Source: Paenibacillus thalictri (GTDB lineage: Bacteria > Bacillota > Bacilli > Paenibacillales > NBRC-103111). Taken from it: a stretch of DNA of 64,000 nt. The notes below the pieces were generated by a model, which was given only the letters and a program-made list of their open reading frames with translations, ran no database searches and was not told where the DNA came from. The stretch covers positions 86,495 to 150,494 of the forward strand of contig NZ_SIRE01000026.1 in the NCBI RefSeq assembly GCF_004307995.1. The letters run 5' to 3'. Every line of letters begins with the position of its first letter. Position 1 is the first letter of the stretch. Of the stretch, positions 9,424 to 17,415 are shown one piece after another. Position numbers and translations under genes: made by a program.

Positions 9424-9472
9424 CATGATGGAGCTGATTCAAGCTCCGGCTTGAGTGCCGGTGCAGTAATGG

Positions 9473-9853
9473 TTATGCTTCCACAATCAGCTTGGATTTC
9501 ATATTGATGTGGCCGGAACCGCAAGGAAGGGTACAGACGATTTCGTAAGTTCCTTCTTTGTCTGCTTTGAAGGTTTGGCTTTTGCCGCCCTCCAGCTTGA
9601 CGTTAAGGCCTTTGATTTCAACAGCGTGCATGCCTTGTTTGTTGTCGAGCGAGACTTTGATATCCTGTCCTTTTTTAACATGGTATTCTGTTTTGTCAAA
9701 CTGGAAGTTCGTTGCTTCCAGTTTAAGCTCTTGTGCCGAACCGCCCGCCGCACCGGCTGCGGAACCACTTGCAGGAGCAGCTTCTTTGCCGCCGCACGCC
9801 GACAACGCGATGACGACAGTAACCGCCATAACAAACATCATTAATTTCTTCAT
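9473..9853 (-). CDS. Cupredoxin-fold lipoprotein with CuA-type motif
   Basis: Small exported lipoprotein of 126 residues. The signal peptide ends in the lipobox LSAC (Cys about residue 20), followed by a Gly/Ala/Ser linker and a single cupredoxin domain (about 42-126). The candidate copper ligands are His in GMHAVEIKG and the closely spaced set CTLPCGSGHINM, which has the C-x3-C-x3-H-x2-M spacing of the binuclear CuA site of cytochrome oxidase subunit II and nitrous oxide reductase. It may therefore be a stand-alone electron-transfer or copper-handling protein on the outer face of the membrane. The start used has GGAGGGG 7 nt upstream; the longer open frame to 9985 lacks such a site. No oxidase gene is nearby. 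Confidence 0.82.
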   Translation of the reverse strand: MKKLMMFVMAVTVVIALSACGGKEAAPASGSAAGAAGGSAQELKLEATNFQFDKTEYHVKKGQDIKVSLDNKQGMHAVEIKGLNVKLEGGKSQTFKADKEGTYEIVCTLPCGSGHINMKSKLIVEA

Positions 9854-10025
9854 GTATAATCCCCTCCGGATATAATAAATATTGTTTCCAGTATTTATCA
9901 TACATCTTGTGAGGGAATATTGCAGTGACGAACCGTTGACAAAGCGATGAAGGCTTCGTGAATAATCGTTGGAACTGTGAAGCAAATCACGGTAATTTTT
10001 TCTTAGATGTATATGTCAACGCGAG

Positions 10026-10066
10026 AAAAGACCAGCAGCCCTTGCAAGAGGAGTGCCGGTCTTCCG
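10026..10066 (-). terminator. Probable terminator of the yvlD-like gene
   Basis: On the minus strand AAGACCGGC pairs with GCTGGTCTT (one mismatch) and is followed by TTCTC. It lies just past the reverse-strand stop at 10090. Confidence 0.5.
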
Positions 10067-10089
10067 CATACTTTCCATTACCACTTCGG

Positions 10090-10455
10090 TCATTTGCGCT
10101 TGCGATCGTCGGTAAACTGTTCAAAAGGTGTTTTTACCGGGATAAACAAGTCGATAATGCCAATCACCAACGCGGCAAGGATGGCGCCGATGATGCTTGT
10201 TTTCATTCCGGTAACGATAAACTGAGCCAGCCAGATCACCAGGGCGCTGGTCAAAAAGCCAACGATGCCGCGGCCAAACGGAGTGATTTTTCTACCGAAG
10301 ATGCCTTCAATAATATAAGCCGCAACGGCAATTACCAAAGCAAGGAAAAATGCGCTCCAAAATCCTCCGACCTGAAAGGCAGGCACGATAAAACTTACGA
10401 TCATCAGCACGACCGCCGATACGATGAACCGGACAATATGTCCCAAAATATGCAT
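10090..10455 (-). CDS. YvlD-like four-helix membrane protein (phage-holin superfamily IV)
   Basis: A 121-residue membrane protein with four predicted helices in short succession (about residues 5-25, 30-50, 60-80, 85-108) and a charged C terminus (TPFEQFTDDRKRK). It matches what I know of the mycobacterial 4-TM holin superfamily, to which Bacillus subtilis YvlD belongs. Despite the family name there is no phage context, and the role is probably in the envelope or its stress response. The start chosen (MHILGHIVRF) has GGAGG 8 nt upstream; the longer frame to 10515 adds a hydrophilic leader without a ribosome binding site. It is divergent from mutS2. Confidence 0.75.
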   Translation of the reverse strand: MHILGHIVRFIVSAVVLMIVSFIVPAFQVGGFWSAFFLALVIAVAAYIIEGIFGRKITPFGRGIVGFLTSALVIWLAQFIVTGMKTSIIGAILAALVIGIIDLFIPVKTPFEQFTDDRKRK

Positions 10456-10641
10456 ATTACGCTCCTCCTGTTCGCTTTCCGGTATTTGTGCAGCTAACAA
10501 GACATAGTATCCCACCGGAAAAAACGATTATAAGCAACAATATTGTCCATTGATTGCCTGTTCGCCGGGCGACTGTATAGCTAATCTTTAAGCCTTTGGA
10601 TATAATAGACAATGACAAGACAAGGAGAGAAGGTTTCAAGG

Positions 10642-13008
10642 TTGGACCCGAAAATATTAACGACGCTGGATTTTCCGGCCATTTTACATACACTTGCCCA
10701 TCATGCGGCAACATCGCTTGGCAAGGAGCTTGCCGAGCATCTGAAGCCAAGCGGCGATTTTGAAGAAGTGAAAACAAGGCTGCAAGCAACCGACGAGGCG
10801 GCTAACGTAGACAGGCTGAAAGGAGGCGCTCCGTTCGGCGGCATCCGCGACATTAAGGCGCCTCTCCATCGGGCCCGGATCGGAGGTATGCTGAATACGA
10901 CCGAACTGCTTGATATTGCCAATACGATCATGGGGGGCCGGCGGCTTGCCAAGTTTTTGGCCTCGACCCATGAGGAATATGAGATTCCGCTGCTGCTTGG
11001 TTTAACCGAACGGCTGACGGACCACAAGCAAGTGGAGGACGCCATCAAGCTGTGCATCGACGAGAACGCCCAGGTGTTGGACAGCGCAAGCCCCGAGCTA
11101 GCCCGCATCCGGCAGGAGCTAAAGACCAACGAAACCCGGGCCAGAGACAGGCTGGAGCAGATGGTCCGCACCCCTTCCATTCAAAAAATGCTGCAGGACA
11201 ACTTGGTGACCATCCGCAACGACAGATACGTCATTCCGGTCAAGCAGGAATACCGCGGCCACTTCGGCGGCATGATTCACGATCAGTCCGCTTCGGGCGC
11301 TACCTTATTCATCGAACCGGAGTCCGTTGTCCAGTTGAACAACAAGCTGCGCGAGCTGTCGCTCAAAGAGCAGGCGGAAGTGGAAAAAATACTGCGCAAA
11401 CTCACCGCTCAAGTGGGAGAGGTGCATGAAGACCTGCTGATGAATGTGGAAGTGCTGGCCGAACTGGATTTTATTTTCGCCAAGGCCTGTCTTGCCCGCG
11501 ACCAAAAGGCTACGCTGCCGCGGTTAAACGACCGTGGATTTATTAAAATAAAACGGGGCCGTCATCCGTTGATTTCGCCGGAGAAGGTTGTTCCGCTGGA
11601 TATCGAGCTGGGCAACCAATACAGCACGATTATCGTAACCGGCCCGAATACGGGGGGGAAAACGGTATCGCTCAAATGTATCGGGCTACTTTCGCTGATG
11701 GCGATGTCGGGGCTGTTTGTTCCGGCGGAAGAAGGCAGCCAGCTGTGCGTCTTCGACGCCATTTATGCCGACATCGGGGATGAGCAAAGCATCGAGCAAA
11801 GCCTGAGTACATTTTCCAGCCACATGACCAACATCATCCGTATCCTTCGCGAGATGACGCCGAAATCGCTTGTGCTGCTCGACGAGCTTGGCGCAGGGAC
11901 CGACCCGGCGGAAGGATCGGCGCTTGCAATCGCCTTGCTGGAATACATTCACAAGATGGGCTGCCGCATCGTTGCGACGACCCATTACAGCGAGCTGAAA
12001 GCCTATGCTTATGAACGTCAAGGGGTTATTAACGCCAGCATGGAATTTGACGTACAAACGTTAAGACCAACCTACCGGCTGCTCGTTGGCGTTCCTGGCC
12101 GCAGTAACGCGTTTGCCATCGCGCAGCGGCTTGGTTTGTCGCGGACCATCATCGAGCATGCCCGCGGCCAAGTCGGCGAAGAGGATCAACGTGTGGAGTC
12201 TATGATCGCCACACTCGAGGAGAACCGGCTGACTACGGAAGCTGAGCGGCATACCGCCGAACAGCTAAGGCTTCAGGTGGAAACATTGCGCCGCGAGCTG
12301 GAGACAGAACGGCAGAAATTCCGCGACCAGCGCGACAAACTGCTGGAGAAGGCGGAGCGAGACGCCAAGGAAGCTGTAGCCAAGGCGCGGCGGGAAGCGG
12401 AAGAGGTCATTACCGAGCTGCGCAGATTGCAGCGCGAGGCGGCCGGCAACGTGAAGGAACATGAGCTGATCGCAGCCCGCAGGAAATTGGATCAAGCAGT
12501 GCCTGAGCTGCGCGACAAATCGGCGAAGCAGCAGAAGAAGAAAGCCGACCGCATTGAGCCCGGCGACGAGGTGCTGGTAACCAACCTCGGACAAAAAGGC
12601 CATGTCGTCGACATCGTCAGCGAGCATGAAGTAACGGTACAACTCGGGATTATGAAGATGAAGGTGGAGAAGGCGAACCTGGAGCTAATCAAACAAGCTA
12701 CCGCCGCCAAAAAACAGCAGCCTCCGAAGGCATCTTCGACACTCAAGCGGACAAGGGACGATAATGCGCGGATGGAGCTTGATCTGCGCGGAGCCAACCT
12801 GGAGGATGCGCTGATTGAAGTAGACCGGTTTTTGGATGAATCGTTCCTGGCTAATTTTGGCCAGGTGTATATTATTCACGGTAAAGGCACCGGCATTCTG
12901 CGCTCGGGAATTCAGGAATATTTACGGAAGCATAAACATATCAAGAGCTATCGGGTCGGCAATTATAACGAAGGCGGAATTGGCGTTACCGTGGTGGAGC
13001 TAAAATAA
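10642..13008 (+). CDS. mutS2: MutS2 family endonuclease / ribosome rescue ATPase
   Basis: MutS2 (RqcU) ATPase of 788 residues from the proposed TTG start. Seen in order: an N-terminal clamp/lever region, a MutS-type ATPase with Walker A GPNTGGKTVSLK (near residue 335), the LLDELGAGTDPAEG Walker B region and ATTHYSELK, a long charged coiled coil (about 520-640), a KOW-like segment (PGDEVLVTNLGQKGHVVDI), and a C-terminal Smr nuclease domain with LDLRG and HGKGTG. Family members act on branched DNA or split collided ribosomes. The ATG at 10612 adds ten residues absent from the family; TTG at 10642 has GAAGG upstream and gives the expected N terminus. TATAAT at 10600-10605 could be the -10 box. 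Confidence 0.93.
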   Translation: MDPKILTTLDFPAILHTLAHHAATSLGKELAEHLKPSGDFEEVKTRLQATDEAANVDRLKGGAPFGGIRDIKAPLHRARIGGMLNTTELLDIANTIMGGRRLAKFLASTHEEYEIPLLLGLTERLTDHKQVEDAIKLCIDENAQVLDSASPELARIRQELKTNETRARDRLEQMVRTPSIQKMLQDNLVTIRNDRYVIPVKQEYRGHFGGMIHDQSASGATLFIEPESVVQLNNKLRELSLKEQAEVEKILRKLTAQVGEVHEDLLMNVEVLAELDFIFAKACLARDQKATLPRLNDRGFIKIKRGRHPLISPEKVVPLDIELGNQYSTIIVTGPNTGGKTVSLKCIGLLSLMAMSGLFVPAEEGSQLCVFDAIYADIGDEQSIEQSLSTFSSHMTNIIRILREMTPKSLVLLDELGAGTDPAEGSALAIALLEYIHKMGCRIVATTHYSELKAYAYERQGVINASMEFDVQTLRPTYRLLVGVPGRSNAFAIAQRLGLSRTIIEHARGQVGEEDQRVESMIATLEENRLTTEAERHTAEQLRLQVETLRRELETERQKFRDQRDKLLEKAERDAKEAVAKARREAEEVITELRRLQREAAGNVKEHELIAARRKLDQAVPELRDKSAKQQKKKADRIEPGDEVLVTNLGQKGHVVDIVSEHEVTVQLGIMKMKVEKANLELIKQATAAKKQQPPKASSTLKRTRDDNARMELDLRGANLEDALIEVDRFLDESFLANFGQVYIIHGKGTGILRSGIQEYLRKHKHIKSYRVGNYNEGGIGVTVVELK

Positions 13009-13030
13009 TTTGCCGCTTTGAAAATTTTTT

Positions 13031-13056
13031 TGAAACTCCGGTTGATTTTTAACGTA
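13031..13056 (+). promoter_or_regulatory. Sigma-W-type ECF promoter for pspA
   Basis: TGAAAC (13031-13036), 16 nt, then CGTA (13053-13056). This is an exact match to the B. subtilis sigma-W consensus TGAAAC-N16-CGTA. It is 92 bp upstream of the pspA ATG. In B. subtilis pspA is itself a sigma-W target. Confidence 0.8.
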
Positions 13057-13147
13057 TTTACTTGTGTAACCCCAGGGGACAACAACAGACATATTCATGA
13101 AGTCGCAAAAACAATTACATCTTTCATAATTAGGGAGGATTTGACAC

Positions 13148-13825
13148 ATGGGTATTTTTAAAAGATTGCGCGATTTGACAATGGCATCGATCAACGATTT
13201 GCTGGACAAAGCGGAAGACCCGGTGAAAATGCTGAATCAATTTTTGCTGGACATGGAAGAGGACATTCAGGAAGCCGAAGTTGCGGTAGCCAAGCAAATC
13301 GCCGTTGAGAAGAAATTCCAGCAGCAGGTTGAAGAAGCTCAAGACATGGTGAACCGCCGTACCGAGCAGGCGATGAAGGCGCTCGAGCAAAACAACGAAG
13401 AGCTTGCCCGCCGCGCGCTGCAGGATAAGAAAGAACATCAGCAGCGTTATGATGAAATGAAGCAGCAGTACGACATCGCGAAGACCAATGCAGATCAACT
13501 GCGCAAACAGCTTCAAGAAATGAAAGACGAATTCCACAAAATGAAGCTGAAGAAAGAAACGCTGGTTGCCCGTGCCGAAGCGGCAAAAGCGCAAAAGCAA
13601 ATCAACCAGGCGATGTCCGGATTCGGTACCGACAATGCGGCTAAAGGTTTTGACCGCATGTCGCAAAAGGTGCTGCAGATGGAAGCTGAAGCGGAAGCAA
13701 GCAAGGAACTTCGCTCTTCCAGCCGCACCTTGGACGATGAGCTCGAACAGCTCGGTAAAAACGACGGGGTTGACGATGAGCTCGCCGCTATGAAAGCAAA
13801 GCTGGCTGAGAAAAAACAGTCCTAA
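13148..13825 (+). CDS. pspA: PspA/IM30 family protein
   Basis: Phage-shock protein A homologue, 225 residues, about the normal length. These peripheral membrane proteins (ESCRT-III-like fold) assemble on stressed membranes and preserve their integrity. The N-terminal amphipathic helix MGIFKRLRDLTMASINDLLD is followed by the family signature EDPVKMLNQFLLDMEEDI and a long alpha-helical hairpin up to about residue 185, then an acidic tail. The ATG has GGGAGG 11 nt upstream. A consensus sigma-W-type promoter lies just ahead of it. DUF350 and a microprotein gene follow, so this looks like an envelope-stress group. Confidence 0.95.
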   Translation: MGIFKRLRDLTMASINDLLDKAEDPVKMLNQFLLDMEEDIQEAEVAVAKQIAVEKKFQQQVEEAQDMVNRRTEQAMKALEQNNEELARRALQDKKEHQQRYDEMKQQYDIAKTNADQLRKQLQEMKDEFHKMKLKKETLVARAEAAKAQKQINQAMSGFGTDNAAKGFDRMSQKVLQMEAEAEASKELRSSSRTLDDELEQLGKNDGVDDELAAMKAKLAEKKQS

Positions 13826-13849
13826 ACAACAGTTGAATATGGTTGAATA

Positions 13850-13881
13850 CAGGAGACTGAGGCCCACACTTCAGTCTCCTG
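13850..13881 (+). other. Hairpin without T tract after pspA
   Basis: CAGGAGACTGA pairs with TCAGTCTCCTG across a 10-nt loop. No T run follows, so it is more likely a partial terminator or an mRNA-stabilising structure than a full stop, allowing some read-through into the DUF350 gene. Confidence 0.5.
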
Positions 13882-13953
13882 AGCCGTTTGGCGCAAAATG
13901 GAAACGTTCTGCGGTCCGTGAGGACCCGAACTGAATAAAGGCAGGGATGATGT

Positions 13954-14373
13954 TTGAACGAAGAGGTGGATCAAATGCTTGCGAATCCGTATATCGAAAC
14001 ACTGGCTTTTTTCTCTATTGCAGTGCTTGCGCTGATTATTTTCTTGACCATTTTTGAGTTAGTTACCAAATATAACGACTGGGAAGAAATTAAAAAAGGC
14101 AATCTGTCTGTGGCGATGGCGACGGGAGGAAAAATTTTCGGGATTTGCAATTTGTTCCGCTTTGCGATTCTGAACAACGATTCGATTCTCCAGTCGCTCA
14201 TTTGGGCAGGCTACGGCTTCGTTCTGCTGCTGATCGCTTATTTTATATTTGAGTTTCTAACGCCTTATTTCAAAATTGACGAGCAGATTCAACAAGATAA
14301 CCGCGCGGTTGGCTTTCTGTCTATGGTTATTTCGGTATCGCTTTCGTATGTGGTAGGTGCCAGTGTGACATGA
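13954..14373 (+). CDS. DUF350 family membrane protein
   Basis: A 139-residue protein with four predicted membrane helices (about 14-36, 55-72, 80-102, 118-137) and the motif AMATGGKIFGICNLFRF, which fits the DUF350 family. Members are often encoded beside pspA-type genes, and their function is not established. The start is uncertain: TTG at 13954 has AGGG 7 nt upstream; ATG at 13975 has GAGGTGG 5 nt upstream and would shorten the protein by seven residues. The stop overlaps the ATG of a 27-codon frame (ATGA), which suggests translational coupling. The pspA gene is 128 bp upstream. Confidence 0.85.
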   Translation: MNEEVDQMLANPYIETLAFFSIAVLALIIFLTIFELVTKYNDWEEIKKGNLSVAMATGGKIFGICNLFRFAILNNDSILQSLIWAGYGFVLLLIAYFIFEFLTPYFKIDEQIQQDNRAVGFLSMVISVSLSYVVGASVT

Positions 14374-14453
14374 AGTATTTATGGGGAACTTTATTTTTGC
14401 TTGCGCTTGTTTTTTTGGGTTGGGGTGTATATTATTTTATTAAATATGCGTAG
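14370..14453 (+). CDS. 27-residue single-helix membrane microprotein
   Basis: A short frame starting at the ATG that overlaps the DUF350 stop codon (ATGA). The product is almost entirely one hydrophobic helix: MKYLWGTLFLLALVFLGWGV followed by YYFIKYA. It begins with Lys and ends with Lys-Tyr-Ala, as expected for a minimal one-pass membrane peptide. Overlapping stop/start codons suggest translation by re-initiation after the DUF350 gene. Its reality rests on the uninterrupted hydrophobic composition and coupling only; no homologue is asserted. Confidence 0.55.
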   Translation: MKYLWGTLFLLALVFLGWGVYYFIKYA

Positions 14454-14483
14454 AGAAAGGTCTGTCCCGAGGCATAAGCCAGG

Positions 14484-14651
14484 GGCCACTGAACAAGCAG
14501 CGGAATGAGCGAAATCATGCTGGAGAAGCGCCGGCGTTCGCCTTTTACCCGAATTTCATCTGCCTTAAGCAGGTACAAATCAAGAAAATTGGGGACAATC
14601 GGCGACTCGTAAGTATGATTTGCTCATGCAGCATTCGCTTGTTCAGCGGCC
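14484..14651. repeat. Palindromic repeat family B, complete copy
   Basis: The left arm (14484-14521) and the right arm (14612-14651) are imperfect inverted copies of each other: both contain GGCC(A/G)CTGAACAAGC-type sequence and a CATGATTT/AAATCATG core. The right arm and its flank resemble 44301-44366, so this is a dispersed element. It fills most of the gap between the microprotein gene and the zinc-ribbon gene. Confidence 0.6.
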
Positions 14652-14698
14652 TTCAAGCCAAAGATCAGGCTTTTGTCGATCTTCCGGAGGGAGCTTCA

Positions 14699-15181
14699 AT
14701 GGAAACTGAACGTGATACCGTATGTCCTTGGTGCCACACGGAAATTGTATGGGACCCTGAAATCGGTCCCGAAGAAAATTGCCCCCACTGCTATAACGAG
14801 CTGGGAGAGTACCGCAGCATCAATCTGACGGTGAAGCAGACCGGTCAGCCGGTTTCCTTCGATGAAGACGACGACGAAGAGGAAGACGAGCTGCTGGATG
14901 ACGAGGATATTTTTGCTTACGAGGAAACGGTGCAGCGGCTTCTTGACGAACAAGAGGAAACGCCGGAATGTACGTCATGCCATGAATATATGCTCCTGGC
15001 CGGCTCGCAAGTGATTGCCGCGGGTACGTTTACTCCGGCTGTGCATGCGTTGATCGCCAAACCGCTGCTTCAGGCGCCTTTTACGATCAAACATTATGTA
15101 TGCCCGACCTGCTTTAAGGTCGAGCAAATGTTGTCCGAGGAAGCCCGCACGGCCATGATCGACACACTAAAATCTGTCTAG
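14699..15181 (+). CDS. Double zinc-ribbon protein of unknown function
   Basis: A 160-residue soluble protein with two CxxC pairs near the N terminus (CPWC at about 9-12 and CPHC at about 29-32) and two more pairs later (CTSC near 93-96 and CPTC near 139-142), so two zinc-ribbon-like sites are likely. Between them is a very acidic stretch (DEDDDEEEDELLDDED). I do not recognise the family. The start at 14699 has GGAGGG 7 nt upstream; a longer frame from 14615 would read through the right arm of a palindromic repeat and is rejected. A terminator follows at 15190. Confidence 0.75.
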   Translation: METERDTVCPWCHTEIVWDPEIGPEENCPHCYNELGEYRSINLTVKQTGQPVSFDEDDDEEEDELLDDEDIFAYEETVQRLLDEQEETPECTSCHEYMLLAGSQVIAAGTFTPAVHALIAKPLLQAPFTIKHYVCPTCFKVEQMLSEEARTAMIDTLKSV

Positions 15182-15189
15182 TTATGCGA

Positions 15190-15236
15190 CAAAGGGTACT
15201 GTGCCTGAAGCTGGCAATAGTATCCTTTGTTGGTTT
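15190..15236 (+). terminator. Terminator after the zinc-ribbon gene
   Basis: CAAAGGGTACT pairs with AGTATCCTTTG (one mismatch) with a further inner GCC/GGC pairing, followed by TTGGTTTTT. Confidence 0.7.
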
Positions 15237-15310
15237 TTACCTCATGTTTTTCGCCGCTTGGGGAAGGTTATAAGGGATCGCCCATTAACATTCCATAAAT
15301 CAGGTGGCTT

Positions 15311-16642
15311 ATGAGCACAAATACTAAACAACGTTCTTCGAATCAAAGTATACGGCAGATGTTCAAGGAGAGGGATCAGGAAGAAACTCGCGATTCAACG
15401 GACCATCGTTCCAAAGGCAGCGGCTCGTTGACCGGCCAATCGATGCTGCTGCTCACTGTACACGGCCTTGTTGCCGTCGGCAATGCATTGTCCGGAACAT
15501 TCGTGAACGTCTACTTGTGGAAAGCCCGTCATGATTATGCGGTTATCGGCTGGTTTACGCTGATTCATCATTTGACGATGGCGCTGACGTTCTGGTTAGC
15601 CGGCAAATGGGTCAAAGAACACAACAAAATGAACTGCCTTCGGGCCGGTGTCGGCATATCGGCGTTGTTCTATTTGCTGGTGCTTGTATTGGGGGCGTCC
15701 GCGGCCGATTATTACCCGCTGCTGGGGATCGTTCAAGGGATGTCCGCCGGTTTCTTCTGGTTGGCGTTTAATGTTGTGTACTTCGAGGTGACCGATCCTG
15801 ACAATCGCGACAAATTCAACGGCTGGGCCGGATTGCTTGGTTCCTTGGCAGGGATGATTGCGCCTTGGGTATCGGGCATTCTGATCGTTCGAATGGAAGC
15901 GGTGAACGGTTACCGGCTTATATTTACGCTCTCGCTCGTTACGTTCCTTATTGCGATGATATGCAGCTTTTTCTTAAAAAAGCGAAAAGCCGCAGGTCAT
16001 TACGAATGGCTGCTGACCATCCGCTGCCTCAAGCAGAAGGATACGGAATGGCGCAAGGTATGGCTGGCGCTGATGGCCCAAGGAATTAGGGAAGGCGTAT
16101 TTGGTTTTATTATTGCGCTGCTTGTCTATATCTCGACGGGAACGGAAATGAAAATCGGCAATTTCTCGCTGATTACGTCTGCGGTGGCGCTGCTGGCTTT
16201 CTGGTTATGCGGAAAGCTGCTGAAGCCAAGCTGGCGCAAATGGTCGATGCCGATCGGGGCCATAGCGATGGTTACCGTCATTCTGCCGTTTTTTTGGAAA
16301 GTCGATTATACGACACTGCTTATATTCGGTATCGGAGTGGCGATATTTTTTCCGTTGTACACCATCCCTATGACGTCGACCGTATTTGATTTAATCGGCC
16401 GGTTCGAGGAAAGTGCGAAGCAACGCGAAGAATACATCGTCATGCGCGAGCTTGGGCTAAACGCCGGCCGGCTGCTGGGTACCTTGGTGTTTACCTTGGT
16501 CATTATGCGGACTTCCTCTCCGGCGGCTATGAACTGGCTGCTGCTGGCCATCGGCAGTTCGCCGCTGATCGCCGCTTTCTTCATGCGAAAGCAGCTGCGG
16601 CAGCCCGCTTTGCAGTCTCGGCAGGAAGATACGCGCAAGTAA
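15311..16642 (+). CDS. Major facilitator superfamily transporter
   Basis: A 443-residue membrane protein with a hydrophilic N-terminal segment of about 45 residues, then about twelve predicted helices in two halves separated by a cytoplasmic loop near residues 220-245 (KKRKAAGHYEWLLTIRCLKQ). The pattern is that of an MFS permease or efflux protein, but no substrate-specific motif is evident. The ATG has AGGTGG 3 nt upstream, somewhat close. The gene appears to be monocistronic: a terminator precedes it, and a hairpin at 16656 separates it from the convergent DinB gene. Confidence 0.85.
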   Translation: MSTNTKQRSSNQSIRQMFKERDQEETRDSTDHRSKGSGSLTGQSMLLLTVHGLVAVGNALSGTFVNVYLWKARHDYAVIGWFTLIHHLTMALTFWLAGKWVKEHNKMNCLRAGVGISALFYLLVLVLGASAADYYPLLGIVQGMSAGFFWLAFNVVYFEVTDPDNRDKFNGWAGLLGSLAGMIAPWVSGILIVRMEAVNGYRLIFTLSLVTFLIAMICSFFLKKRKAAGHYEWLLTIRCLKQKDTEWRKVWLALMAQGIREGVFGFIIALLVYISTGTEMKIGNFSLITSAVALLAFWLCGKLLKPSWRKWSMPIGAIAMVTVILPFFWKVDYTTLLIFGIGVAIFFPLYTIPMTSTVFDLIGRFEESAKQREEYIVMRELGLNAGRLLGTLVFTLVIMRTSSPAAMNWLLLAIGSSPLIAAFFMRKQLRQPALQSRQEDTRK

Positions 16643-16655
16643 GTCAAAAAGCCAC

Positions 16656-16692
16656 AAACCCGGCCTAGTTCAAGACTTTGCCGGGTTTGGTC
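16656..16692. terminator. Hairpin between convergent MFS and DinB genes
   Basis: AAACCCGGC pairs with GCCGGGTTT across a 15-nt loop. The T tract is weak on both strands, but its place between convergent genes suits a shared terminator. Confidence 0.6.
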
Positions 16693-16721
16693 TGATGACG
16701 GCTGCAAAGCTCCAGCCGGAA

Positions 16722-17225
16722 TTAATATGCCGGCGCCTGCATGCCGAACTCGGACCATTCCTCGCGGGAAGGTCCGTATACACCCGGCACTCGGAGACCA
16801 GCTTGGCGCATTAAGACGGTAATTTGGCCGCGGTGATGCGCTTGGTGCAAGATCAGCACATTCAAGGTCAAGCCGATCGGCCATTGCTCGCCGTACATTT
16901 CGCGCAGCTCTCCAAGCGTGGCGTCGGTCCATTGCGAGTTGATCGCTAGAATCAGGTTGGCGCTGCCTTGGCGATATCCGTCGGCGATCTCCTTGGCGGT
17001 GGAAGGTACCGCGGAATCGTGACGCGGCGCTTCGAATTCCAGCCCGGTGCGGGAGACCATCTCGTCGAGTGTTGTTACGATGTGCCATGCGATTTCGCCC
17101 AACGTGCGGCCTTCAGGCGACACTTTTTGATTCAGCGATGCATCGGTTAATCCTTCAAAAACTTTCTGGGTGGATATGGCTTCGTTTTGCCAGCTTTGTT
17201 CAAAATCGGACAGTTTGCTAAACAT
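16722..17225 (-). CDS. DinB family protein
   Basis: A 167-residue protein with the four-helix bundle layout of the DinB/YfiT family. The probable metal ligands are His in GEIAWHIV and His residues in LILHQAHHRGQI. Many family members are thiol-dependent metalloenzymes, some are stress-induced, and the substrate of this one is unknown. The start at MFSKLSDFEQSW has GGAGGTG about 11 nt upstream; a frame reaching 17276 adds an N terminus out of keeping with the family. It is convergent with the MFS gene and divergent from cysK. Confidence 0.85.
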   Translation of the reverse strand: MFSKLSDFEQSWQNEAISTQKVFEGLTDASLNQKVSPEGRTLGEIAWHIVTTLDEMVSRTGLEFEAPRHDSAVPSTAKEIADGYRQGSANLILAINSQWTDATLGELREMYGEQWPIGLTLNVLILHQAHHRGQITVLMRQAGLRVPGVYGPSREEWSEFGMQAPAY

Positions 17226-17415
17226 CGTTGCAAAGCACCTCCAATGAATTAATGTAAAAGGAATACGAATATACATTCGCCTTTTTAAGTGAAATTCCTT
17301 CCGGCATTTTAAAAATTATTTCCCATTCTTGACAAATCAAACACTCGTAATAAAATGATGTGGACAGGATCCGGACTTATACTAACGGTAAAAATGAAAA
17401 GGGGCGTGCAGCGGG

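Noticed and set aside
10090..10455. Phage origin for the holin-superfamily gene
   Set aside because: No phage genes are nearby; the family name is historical, and the gene resembles YvlD.
14615..14698. Longer N terminus of the zinc-ribbon protein
   Set aside because: It would translate the right arm of a palindromic repeat. ATG 14699 has a good GGAGGG site.
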